Part shown: positions 57,901-64,000 of the stretch, one piece after another
Layout of the letters: the number at the start of each line of letters is the position of its first letter
Position numbering within the stretch: the stretch's first letter is position 1
Assembly (NCBI GenBank): GCA_944393405.1
Contig: CALYAC010000009.1
Location: 24,081 to 88,080 of the forward strand
Length of the DNA: 64,000 nt
Direction: 5' to 3'
DNA from: an uncultured Clostridia bacterium
GTDB lineage: Bacteria > Bacillota_A > Clostridia > TANB77 > CAG-508
Made by a program: the position numbers and the translations under genes
The notes under the pieces: model-generated
What the model was told of the DNA's origin: nothing
Database searches by the model: none
The model's input: the letters and a program-made list of their open reading frames with translations, nothing else

Positions 57901-58481
57901 AAGTACAAGATACTTCTAGCTTAGATACAGAAGCAATTGAAGGTGGAGAAAAAGTAAGTGAAATAACTGCAAATTTAAGTATGAATGAAAAATTGCAAGA
58001 TGGTCAATTTGTTAAATATGCAGGAATTATAACTAGTGTAAAGAAGAAATTTACAAAAACAAATAAGATTATGGCATTTGTAACAATCGAAGATTTATAT
58101 GGACCTACAGAGATTATTGTATTTGAAAGTTGTTATCAAAATTGTTCTAATATATTAATGGAAGATAATATTGTCTTAGTGGATGGAAGATTAAGTATAA
58201 GAGAAGATGAAGATATAAAAATAGTTGCAAGAGAAATAAGAGAATTTGGAGAGCAAAAGAGAAGAGTTTTAAATTTAGATATTACTAATATTGATGATAA
58301 TCAAAAGGAAAAATTAAGAGGTGCAATAAAATTCTTTACTGGAGAAAAGAATAATATACAAGTTCAAATTATTAATGGGGAAAGAAAAGATATGGCAGGA
58401 GGAATATATCTAAATAATGAGACTTTAGAACAATTTCAAGATATTATAGGATTTGAAAATGCTAGAGTAGAAGAAATATAA
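54954..58481 (+). CDS. dnaE: DNA polymerase III subunit alpha (DnaE type)
   Basis: Replicative polymerase subunit. The 1,175-residue protein has an N-terminal PHP domain (HLHVHSEFSLLDGAN, ITDHGVMFGA), the catalytic triad region GPGRGSGAGS and PDFDVDF, the finger/beta-binding region, and a C-terminal OB domain. It lacks an internal exonuclease, so it is DnaE, not PolC. The ribosome binding site is AAGGAGAAG. Full length. Confidence 0.96.
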   Translation: MGDFVHLHVHSEFSLLDGANRIKDLPVRAKELGMDAMAITDHGVMFGAIDFYKACKANGIKPIIGCEVYVAPRSRNDKDAELDSKYNHLILLAKNNEGYKNLSKLVSLSFTEGFYYKPRIDKEILEKYHENLICCSACLAGEINQAILKNDMDEARKVANWFKGVFGKDYYLEIQNNGVKEQVLVNQKLVQLSRELDIPLVATNDAHYLKREDAYNHEVLLCIQTGKRMTDEDRMRFETDELYIKSPEEMKEYFSSVPDAIENTVKIADECNVEFEFGHTILPNYDVPEGFETHYDYLKKLTDDGIINRYGNDVSEEIIQRKDYELSVIKKMGYVDYFLIVWDYINYAKSNGIPVGPGRGSGAGSIVAYAIGITDIDPIKYGLIFERFLNPERISMPDFDVDFCYERRQEVIDYVGRKYGHDHVSQIITFGTMSARMVIRDVGRALDVSYAETDKLAKMVPNELHITIKKAMEQNRELKELYDTNEEYRKLLDIAMALEGMPRQASTHACGIVITKEPVDTYVPLYMRDNTISTQYIMTTLEELGLLKMDFLGLRTLTVIQDTKDLVKQNRGIDVEFDKDMNDPKVYKQWQEGNSVGIFQFESQGMTNFMKELKPDCLEDIIAGVSLYRPGPMDQIPRYIANKKDPDHAVYTHDSLRPILNVTYGCMVYQEQVMQIVRDLAGYSLGRADLVRRAMGKKKLDVMAKEREIFINGQVDEDGNVIVPGCIRNGIDAESANKIFDEMAEFAKYAFNKSHAAAYAVLSYQTAYLKTYYPAEFMAAMLNSFLGNLDKIPAYVDECKRLKIEILKPDINKSYTKFTVDDNKIRFGLGSVKNVGVGAVDEIVEERNKNGEFKDFASFCERIANASVNKKCIESLIKAGAFDNFEQTRRTLLESYESIVDSIADSSKKSFDGQVSMFDLGGENSKEMEELKYTYKIMPEFSERELLSMEKEMLGLYISGHPLDKLRHQIEMQTNVNTAMMRQVQDTSSLDTEAIEGGEKVSEITANLSMNEKLQDGQFVKYAGIITSVKKKFTKTNKIMAFVTIEDLYGPTEIIVFESCYQNCSNILMEDNIVLVDGRLSIREDEDIKIVAREIREFGEQKRRVLNLDITNIDDNQKEKLRGAIKFFTGEKNNIQVQIINGERKDMAGGIYLNNETLEQFQDIIGFENARVEEI

Positions 58482-58492
58482 TACATAAAAAA

Positions 58493-58524
58493 TAGGGAGC
58501 ACACCGTTTATAGGTTGCTCCCTT
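58493..58524 (-). terminator. Terminator of island gene E
   Basis: GGGAGCA and TGCTCCC pair across about 14 bases; on the minus strand this is followed by TATTTTTTA. It also separates dnaE from the island. Confidence 0.75.
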
Positions 58525-58527
58525 AGT

Positions 58528-58536
58528 GGTTCGTGC
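58528..58536. repeat. Left copy of a 9-base inverted repeat flanking island E
   Basis: GGTTCGTGC here and its reverse complement at 59197-59205 bracket island gene E. It could be transposition-related or allow pairing between transcript ends. Confidence 0.45.
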
Positions 58537-58546
58537 TAGAGAAAAA

Positions 58547-59158
58547 TTACAATTTATTGATATCCAGCTCATAGATAACCTTAAAAAATTCTGAAATCGA
58601 ATAGGCAGGTGCCTCTTTGCCAGGAAACATCTCGGAAAAGATTGCTCTTGCCTGAACCGAGAACACATTATTTACGTTATTGTAGAAGCAGGAGATGTAA
58701 AGAAGCTCATATAAGTACCCCTTAAGCTTTACAATGTCATCAGGCTCTAAAAATCCATCCTCATCACCGAAGATAGCTGCCAACAAGCCAGTAAGAGTAT
58801 AGACTTTGTAGTCTACTACTTCTTCAAGCTCTTCTGCCTTAATTGTATGCAATTTAATTTTCTGGGTACAATCTGTAAGCTCAGCTTCTAAGCTTGCTTT
58901 TAAGCCTTCGAAGTAAGCTAATTTTGCTTTCAATTCCGGGTCTTTAGCAGAATGTGTACGCGCAATAGCCGGAAACATTTCTATTGCCTCCAACTGAGCA
59001 CAGATTTTTTCTTTTTCCTGCTCAAGATCATCAATTGTTGACCTCAATCCATAGTAGGCAACCTGATCCTCGATCAAATTCCGAGTAAGAGGTAAAACTG
59101 TGGCCTTGAAGTCGTTTAATTTGATCATGTCTAATTTATGATTTTTATGGTTCATCAT
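58547..59158 (-). CDS. Island gene E: hypothetical helical protein, 203 aa
   Basis: Unrecognised. A central coiled coil (about 35-110, with an acidic patch DDLEQEKEKICAQLEAIE) is followed by a mixed C-terminal domain. No membrane segment. The start is the first or second of two adjacent ATG codons (59158 or 59155) after AAAGGAGAG. GC is above resident genes; CGG is used at PLTRNL. A promoter, leader hairpin and terminator of its own surround it, and the nonamer GGTTCGTGC flanks it in inverted orientation. Confidence 0.68.
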   Translation of the reverse strand: MMNHKNHKLDMIKLNDFKATVLPLTRNLIEDQVAYYGLRSTIDDLEQEKEKICAQLEAIEMFPAIARTHSAKDPELKAKLAYFEGLKASLEAELTDCTQKIKLHTIKAEELEEVVDYKVYTLTGLLAAIFGDEDGFLEPDDIVKLKGYLYELLYISCFYNNVNNVFSVQARAIFSEMFPGKEAPAYSISEFFKVIYELDINKL

Positions 59159-59180
59159 TTCTCTCCTTTTCAATTTATTT

Positions 59181-59218
59181 AAACTGAATTGTTAATGCAC
59201 GAACCTGCAACTCAGTTT
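59181..59218 (-). promoter_or_regulatory. Leader hairpin of island gene E
   Basis: On the minus strand AAACTGAGTT pairs with AATTCAGTTT (ten pairs, one G-T); the loop holds GCAGGTTCGTGC, which includes the right copy of the flanking nonamer. Confidence 0.5.
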
Positions 59219-59229
59219 ATGTAAATATT

Positions 59230-59258
59230 ATATCAAAAAATAGTAAAATAATCAATGT
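59230..59258 (-). promoter_or_regulatory. Island E promoter
   Basis: On the minus strand TTGATT and TATAAT are 17 bases apart, just upstream of the leader hairpin. Confidence 0.5.
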
Positions 59259-59271
59259 TATGGTAAGTGGA

Positions 59272-59300
59272 TTGACAGATATTGGAAAGAATAGTATAAT
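59272..59300 (+). promoter_or_regulatory. Island F promoter
   Basis: TTGACA (59272-59277) and TATAAT (59295-59300) with 17-base spacing: consensus in both boxes. Followed by a short leader with a weak CCA..CGG/CCG..TGG hairpin. Confidence 0.75.
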
Positions 59301-59356
59301 AAAGAGTAGCCAAACGGTAAATCCGGATGGTACAAAATAATGGAGGTATGCTAGAT

Positions 59357-59575
59357 ATGGAAGACATCAAGTATGAGATCCACTTTCTCTTTGAGGGAGT
59401 GTCTCCTATCCCTAACGGGGTCATCGCCATTGGTGCTGACAAGGTAGATTTTGTCGTATTGGACGGCAAAATTGTCTTCAGCAATCCTACTCTGGATAAG
59501 GAGTTGGCGATGAAGATTTCGAGCGATCTCAAAGCGATGCTTGCTTTGAAGAGCTATCGAATCAAGAAGAACTGA
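59357..59575 (+). CDS. Island gene F: hypothetical protein, 72 aa
   Basis: Unrecognised small, apparently beta-then-helix protein (YEIHFLFEG, GVIAIGADKVDFVVLDGKIV, then KELAMKISSDLKAMLALKSY). I chose ATG 59357, nine bases after GGAGGT. It is the only island gene here with no CGG codon, but its GC and codon use are still unlike neighbours (GTC, GGC, CTC, CGA). A consensus promoter and a GC-rich hairpin flank it. Confidence 0.68.
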   Translation: MEDIKYEIHFLFEGVSPIPNGVIAIGADKVDFVVLDGKIVFSNPTLDKELAMKISSDLKAMLALKSYRIKKN

Positions 59576-59592
59576 TCTCTAACTCCAAGCAT

Positions 59593-59628
59593 GGGGGCCC
59601 GGTGCTGACTGCACTGGGTCCCAACCTT
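59593..59628 (+). terminator. GC-rich hairpin after island F
   Basis: GGGCCCGGTGC pairs with GCACTGGGTCC around TGACT with a minor mismatch; a weak T-rich run follows. Confidence 0.7.
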
Positions 59629-59664
59629 TATATATAAAATATAATTAAACTTTATATGTATATA

Positions 59665-59693
59665 TTGACCATTAGAATTAGGAGTGATAAAAT
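59665..59693 (+). promoter_or_regulatory. ABC exporter promoter
   Basis: TTGACC (59665-59670) and TAAAAT (59688-59693) with 17-base spacing. Confidence 0.55.
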
Positions 59694-59723
59694 ATAATAT
59701 ATTAACTAAGGAGAATAAATTTT

Positions 59724-59774
59724 GTGAATTTTAAATATAAAATATATAAGGGGGAGTATTTTGTATGTAGATAA
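59724..59774 (+). CDS. Candidate leader peptide, 16 aa
   Basis: A GTG start with AAGGAG nine bases upstream opens a 16-codon frame reading MNFKYKIYKGEYFVCR, ending just before the loop of the ABC leader terminator. Codons 9-11 lie in the terminator's 5-prime arm, so ribosome position here would control hairpin formation. Peptide function is inferred from position only. Confidence 0.45.
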   Translation: MNFKYKIYKGEYFVCR

Positions 59775-59808
59775 TTTAATATCTATAATGCTTGATGCTC
59801 TCCTTTTT
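59749..59808 (+). terminator. Leader terminator (attenuator) of the ABC exporter
   Basis: AGGGGGAGTATT (59749-59760) pairs with GATGCTCTCCTT (59794-59805), 12 pairs with some G-T, followed by T; the loop has an inner TAGAT/ATCTA pairing. It sits between the promoter and the ATPase start. Confidence 0.65.
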
Positions 59809-59829
59809 ACATAAAAGGAGATATTTATT

Positions 59830-60532
59830 ATGTCATATATTGAATTTAGAAATGTTGTAAAAGAATATAAAATGGGTGAGGTAACAATAAAAGCCTTAGA
59901 TAAAACTAATTTTGAAATAGAAAAAGGAGAATTAGTAGTTATAGTAGGACCAAGTGGAGCTGGAAAAACTACAGCTCTTAACATACTTCGGTGGAATGGA
60001 TAGTGCTACATCTGGAAATGTTATTATAGGTAGAAAAGATATTAGTAAATTTAAGAAAAAACAATTGATAAAATATAGAAGAGAAGATATTGGTTTTGTA
60101 TTTCAATTCTATAATTTAGTTCAAAATTTAACTGCTATAGAAAATGTTGAACTAGCAACTCAAATATGCAAACACCCATTAGATCCAAAAGAAATATTAG
60201 AAAAAGTAGGTTTAAAAGACAGAATAAAGAATTTTCCTTCTCAATTATCAGGAGGAGAACAACAAAGAGTTGCAATTGCAAGAGCAATAGCTAAAAATCC
60301 TAAATTACTATTATGTGATGAACCTACAGGTGCACTTGACTATAAGACTGGAAAACAGATATTAAAGCTATTACAAGATACATGTAGAAAAGAAAATATG
60401 ACAGTAATAATAATTACACATAACACAGCATTAACACCAATGGCAGATAGAGTTATCCATTTTAAGAATGGAACAGCATTTAATATTGTTACTAATCCAA
60501 ACCCTACACCAATTGAAGAAATAGAATGGTAG
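59830..60532 (+). CDS. ABC transporter ATPase (LolD/MacB type), +1 frameshift after Walker A
   Basis: ATPase partner of the large permease downstream, about 233 residues. ATG 59830 after AAAAGGAG begins [20 protein letters not shown] and reaches Walker [10 protein letters not shown] and ALNIL, then CGG at 59989-59991. Dropping the C at 59989 gives [14 protein letters not shown] in the next frame. Unshifted reading stops at 60001-60003. Signature [14 protein letters not shown] and Walker [13 protein letters not shown] are intact downstream. As in prkC and addA, the single lesion lies at a conserved glycine. Confidence 0.9.
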
Positions 60533-60556
60533 TGCAAAATTTTAAGGAGGAAAAAA

Positions 60557-63500
60557 ATGAAAACTGCACTGTTAAAAAATGAAGTAAAAGAAATTAAATA
60601 TTCATATAAAAGATTTTTATCAATACTTCTTATTGTTCTATTAGGAGTAGGTTTTTTTGCTGGATTAAGAGCAGCGAGTCCAGACATGAAAAAAACAATA
60701 GATGTATATTTTGATGAATTAAATGTCATGGATTTGCAGGTTATTTCGACTCTTGGTTTAACAGATGAGGATATTACTGCAATAAATAATGTTGAAGGAG
60801 TAGAAAAGGCAGAAGGCTCATACCAGACAGATGCAATTGTAAAAATAGGTGATGAAGAGTCTGTTGTAAAATTAGAAACATTTTCAGAAGAAATTAATAA
60901 ATTAGAATTATTAGAAGGAAGAATGCCTGAAAATATAGATGAATGTGTTGTAGAATCGAGTTTTTTAATTAATACAAATCATAATATAGGAGATAAAATT
61001 AAAGTAGATGTTGAAAAAATAAAAAATGATGATGGAGAAGAACAAGATGTTTTAAAAAATAACGAACTAAAAATAGTAGGAACAGTAAAATCACCTCTAT
61101 ATATATCAACAGAAAGAGGAAGTACAGAACTTGGAAGTGGTGTAATAGATTATTATATGTATATTCCAAAAGAAAATATAAATGTAGATATATATACAAA
61201 TATTTATTTAAGTGTAGAAGGAGCTAGAGATTTAAATACAACAGATGACAAATACGAAGAAAAAGTAGATAATATAAAAGATAAATTAGAAGAAATATCT
61301 GAAGAAAGACGTCAAGCTAGATATGATCAATTATATGATAGTGCAAATACAAAAATTAAAGATGCAGAAAAAGAATTAAATAAGGAAAAAGAAAAAGCAG
61401 AAAAAGAATTAGAAGATGCTAAAAAAGAACTAGATGACGGAAAGGAAAAAATAAAAACTGGAAAAGCAGAAATAGAGAAAAATGAAAGAGAAGCAGCAAG
61501 TCAATTTGCAAGTGCAGAAAAAGAATTAGAAGATGCAGAAAAAGAAATAGAAAAAAATGAAAATGAGTATAAAGAAACGAAAAAGCAAGTAGAAAATCAA
61601 ATTAAAGAATATGAAGCACAATTAGAAACATTAGAAACTACAAAAACAGAATTAGATTCAGCTAAAGAAGAATTGACAAATGCAAAGGAATTATTAGAGG
61701 ATTTAGAGGAAAAAATTGAAAATATAACAGATGAAAATGAAAAAGAAGAACTTAAAAAGCAAATAGAGGAAACAAATGTTAAAATTCAAACACTACAAGC
61801 AACAGTTAATATAATTAATGATTCACTAAAAGAAAATGGAATCACTAATTTGAATAGTACAATAAATAAATTAAAAGAGGGTATTAAAACTGCAAGAAAT
61901 GGATTAACTTCAGCAGAAGAAAAAATACAAGAGGCAAAGAAGCAAGTAACTGAGGGAAAAAGAGAATTACAAAACAGTAAAGATTACACATATGCAATGA
62001 TAGAAGAAGCAAAAGAAGAGTTAAAAGACGCAGAGCAAGAGATTACAGATGGAGAAAAAGAATTAGAAAAAGCTGAAAAAGAATTTGATGAAAAGATAAA
62101 AGACGCAGAAGATAAATTACTTGATGCAAAGGAAGAATTAAAGAAAATAGAAAGACCAGAATGGTATGTACTAGATAGAAATCAAAATGTTGGATATGCA
62201 AGTTATGTTCAAGATACAGATAGGGTAGCAAGTTTAGCACAGGTGTTTCCGGTTGTATTTTTCTTAGTTGCAGCATTAATAAGTTTAACTTCAATGTCTA
62301 GAATGGTCGAGGAAGAAAGAGTAGAGATTGGTACACTAAAAGCTTTAGGTTATAGTAAAAGACAAATTTCAAGGAAATATTTAATATATGCGATATTAGC
62401 AACCATAATAGGTGGAATAATAGGCTTATTTATTGGATTTAATTTCTTACCAAAGATTGTTGCAAATATGTATGGAATGGTATACGCAGTACCAGAAGTA
62501 ATATTAGAATTTAATACTGAAATAGCACTAATAGGAATGTTATCTGCTATATTATGTACAGTAGGAGCAACTTTATACACATGTATAAGAGAATTAATAC
62601 ATAATCCAGCAACATTGATGAGACCAAAAGCTCCAAAGCCAGGAAAGAGAGTAATATTAGAAAAAATACCTTTAATATGGAAACATTTAAATTTTACAGC
62701 AAAAGTTACAGCTAGAAATTTATTCAGATATAAAAAGAGGTTCTTAATGACAATAATAGGAGTATGCGGATGTACAGCACTAATAGTAGCAGGGTTTGGA
62801 TTAAGAGACGCAATAAGCAGTATGATACCAAAACAATTTGGTGAAATAGATAAATATAATTTAAGTATTACCTTAAAGAACGAAAAGTATCAAGATGAAT
62901 TAGAAAAGCTAAAAGACAAAATCACGAAAAATGACCAAATAACTAATACTTTAGGAGTAAATGTTCAATCTGTTAAAATATTAAAAAACGACAATAATCA
63001 AAGTATTCAATTAATAGTACCAGAAGATGTAAATAAATTAGAAGAATTTATTTCGCTAAGAGATAGAAAAAATAAAGAAGATAAGTATATTTTAGATTCA
63101 TCAGGAATTATAATTAGTGAAAAACTAGCAAATTTATTAGAAATTAAAGAGGGAGACATTATAACACTTGAAAATGCAGATGGCGATAGAGCAGATGTAA
63201 AGGTCTCTAAGATAACAGAAAATTATATAATGCATTATATATATATATCACCAGAATTATATAATGATATATATGATACAAGAATAGAATCTAATATGAT
63301 ATATTGTAAGACAGAAGAAATGAACGAAACACAAGAAGATGAACTAGGAAAAATTTTGTTAGATAATAATGAAATTTCAGGAGTAAGTTTTACATCAGCC
63401 TCAGAAGATATGTTTAAAACAGTAATGGATAATATGGACATGGTTGTATGGATACTTATTATTGCTGCAGGACTTCTTGCATTAGTAGTATTATATAATT

Positions 63501-63835
63501 TGTTAAATGCAAATATTAGTGAAAGAATAAGAGAACTTGCAACAATTAAAGTATTAGGATTTTATGATAGAGAAGTATATAGTTATATAGCAAGAGAAAC
63601 AATAATACTTACAATCATAGGAATAATATTTGGATTAGTAGGTGGATATTTTTTAACAATGTATATATTAAAGACTTGTGAACTAGATATAACAATGTTT
63701 TCACCGGAGGTTAAATTTTTAAGTTACATATTAGGAATAATTATAACTGTTTTCTTTTCAATAATAGTAAATATAGTCACATATTTTTCTTTAAAGAAAA
63801 TAGATATGATAGAAAGTTTAAAAAGTGTAGAATAA
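60557..63835 (+). CDS. FtsX-family ABC permease with long coiled-coil domain
   Basis: A 1,092-residue permease: TM helix near 20-40, an extracytoplasmic domain, a long Glu/Lys-rich coiled coil (about 255-535), a three-helix FtsX block (about 560-700), a second extracytoplasmic domain (about 755-950) and a final FtsX block (955-1085, including SERIRELATIKVLGFYDREV). This is the layout of large Firmicute MacB/FtsX-like exporters. The ribosome binding site is AAGGAGG. Substrate unknown; antimicrobial peptide or envelope-stress roles are common in the family. Confidence 0.9.
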   Translation: MKTALLKNEVKEIKYSYKRFLSILLIVLLGVGFFAGLRAASPDMKKTIDVYFDELNVMDLQVISTLGLTDEDITAINNVEGVEKAEGSYQTDAIVKIGDEESVVKLETFSEEINKLELLEGRMPENIDECVVESSFLINTNHNIGDKIKVDVEKIKNDDGEEQDVLKNNELKIVGTVKSPLYISTERGSTELGSGVIDYYMYIPKENINVDIYTNIYLSVEGARDLNTTDDKYEEKVDNIKDKLEEISEERRQARYDQLYDSANTKIKDAEKELNKEKEKAEKELEDAKKELDDGKEKIKTGKAEIEKNEREAASQFASAEKELEDAEKEIEKNENEYKETKKQVENQIKEYEAQLETLETTKTELDSAKEELTNAKELLEDLEEKIENITDENEKEELKKQIEETNVKIQTLQATVNIINDSLKENGITNLNSTINKLKEGIKTARNGLTSAEEKIQEAKKQVTEGKRELQNSKDYTYAMIEEAKEELKDAEQEITDGEKELEKAEKEFDEKIKDAEDKLLDAKEELKKIERPEWYVLDRNQNVGYASYVQDTDRVASLAQVFPVVFFLVAALISLTSMSRMVEEERVEIGTLKALGYSKRQISRKYLIYAILATIIGGIIGLFIGFNFLPKIVANMYGMVYAVPEVILEFNTEIALIGMLSAILCTVGATLYTCIRELIHNPATLMRPKAPKPGKRVILEKIPLIWKHLNFTAKVTARNLFRYKKRFLMTIIGVCGCTALIVAGFGLRDAISSMIPKQFGEIDKYNLSITLKNEKYQDELEKLKDKITKNDQITNTLGVNVQSVKILKNDNNQSIQLIVPEDVNKLEEFISLRDRKNKEDKYILDSSGIIISEKLANLLEIKEGDIITLENADGDRADVKVSKITENYIMHYIYISPELYNDIYDTRIESNMIYCKTEEMNETQEDELGKILLDNNEISGVSFTSASEDMFKTVMDNMDMVVWILIIAAGLLALVVLYNLLNANISERIRELATIKVLGFYDREVYSYIARETIILTIIGIIFGLVGGYFLTMYILKTCELDITMFSPEVKFLSYILGIIITVFFSIIVNIVTYFSLKKIDMIESLKSVE

Positions 63836-63837
63836 AT

Positions 63838-63880
63838 TAAGAGTAAATAGAAATAATATTTTTCTATTTACTCTATTTTA
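63838..63880 (+). terminator. Terminator of the ABC exporter operon
   Basis: AGAGTAAATAGAAA pairs with TTTCTATTTACTCT, followed by T. Confidence 0.8.
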
Positions 63881-63891
63881 ACTTAAAGCTA

Positions 63892-63920
63892 TTGACATTA
63901 AATATGAATTATGATAAAAT
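63892..63920 (+). promoter_or_regulatory. Promoter of the terminal RNA
   Basis: TTGACA (63892-63897) and TAAAAT (63915-63920) with 17-base spacing. Confidence 0.7.
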
Positions 63921-63926
63921 ATTTAT

Positions 63927-64000
63927 CCGTAAGCCGCCTGGGTCGGGCAACTAAATGTTAGTTAAACTAACTGCCTTGTATTTTATGCTTAGCGAGTATA
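63927..64000 (+). ncRNA. 5-prime part of an unidentified structured RNA, cut by the window end
   Basis: Directly after a strong promoter the base composition becomes GC-richer and non-coding: CCGTAAGCCGCCTGGGTCGG leads into a hairpin GTTAG-TTAAA-CTAAC enclosed by GGCA/TGCC. No open frame or ribosome binding site. It does not begin like tmRNA and lacks RNase P or SRP signatures. A raiA-type or other conserved Firmicute RNA is possible but I cannot confirm it. Confidence 0.45.

Noticed and set aside
26140..59575. Islands as prophage or ICE remnants
   Set aside because: No integrase, transposase, phage structural gene or tRNA-associated att duplication is seen; each island is a single gene. Island B lies near two tRNA genes, but no duplicated tRNA 3-prime end was found at its far side.
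58547..59575. Islands E and F as one two-gene element
   Set aside because: They are divergent with separate promoters and terminators, and only E is bracketed by the nonamer repeat. Joint arrival is possible but unsupported.
14808..59989. Three plain pseudogenes from random frameshifts
   Set aside because: All three lesions are the same base in the same context (C before GG of a conserved Gly codon), create the only resident in-frame CGG codons, and leave long downstream frames fully conserved. Random decay would not do this. Assembly error is still possible and is listed as a refuting test.
63927..64000. tmRNA, SRP RNA or RNase P RNA start
   Set aside because: It lacks the GGGG start of tmRNA, the GGAAG-type SRP loop and the conserved RNase P core; too little sequence is available to name it.

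Overview
The window is an AT-rich chromosome segment of an anaerobic, endospore-forming, low-GC Firmicute, most likely an uncultured Clostridia-type organism. The support is gene content: oxygen-sensitive class III ribonucleotide reductase (nrdDG), the early forespore cluster spoIIAA-spoIIAB-sigF with spoIID and an M23/SpoIIQ-like gene, a 26-codon spoVM, MurT/GatD-type cell wall genes, a sortase with LPXTG-like substrates, a valS T-box and glycogen enzymes. Ribosome binding sites are AGGAGG-like, and many promoters have a TTGACA-like box 17 bases from a TATAAT-like box.

Layout: 1-8.2 kb has a hypothetical gene, a Crp/Fnr regulator divergent from nrdDG, aspS, a TSCPD protein and mnmA. 8.4-16.7 kb has murT, a catalytically degenerate gatD, two unknown genes (one with HExxH), rlmN, and the prpC/prkC phosphatase-kinase pair. 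16.8-22.7 kb has rsgA, rpe, pyrG, a polymer-forming membrane protein, a tiny Cys-rich gene, nth and spoVM. 22.8-31.6 kb has a short alaS, a HIT protein, sortase, tRNA-His and tRNA-Gln, mntP, a nucleotidyltransferase, a VWA surface protein and an S4 protein. 31.6-41 kb has folD, dprA, an MFS protein and a glycogen block (phosphorylase, GH57 branching enzyme, DUF4912). 41-49 kb has T-box/PPC/valS and the sporulation block. 49.7-63.8 kb has addA, a BspA-like surface protein, dnaE and an ABC exporter whose leader carries a small ORF and a terminator. The last bases begin an unidentified structured RNA.

Two observations stand out. First, three genes (prkC, addA, the ABC ATPase) are each broken by one extra C. 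In each case this creates a CGG codon at a conserved glycine, and dropping the C restores the protein. By eye I found no other in-frame CGG in the AT-rich resident genes, although CGT, CGA and CGC occur. This suggests CGG is unassigned or very poorly read here, and that the ribosome moves +1 to read the overlapping GGN as Gly.

Second, six single-gene islands of visibly higher GC (near 7.8, 26.1, 37.8, 49.2, 58.5 and 59.4 kb) sit between housekeeping operons. Each has its own ribosome binding site and terminator, most have a recognisable promoter, and no recombinase is present. Five of the six use CGG as an ordinary codon, so they look foreign and conflict with the decoding inferred for the resident genes. 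One island leader can fold into an H-type pseudoknot.
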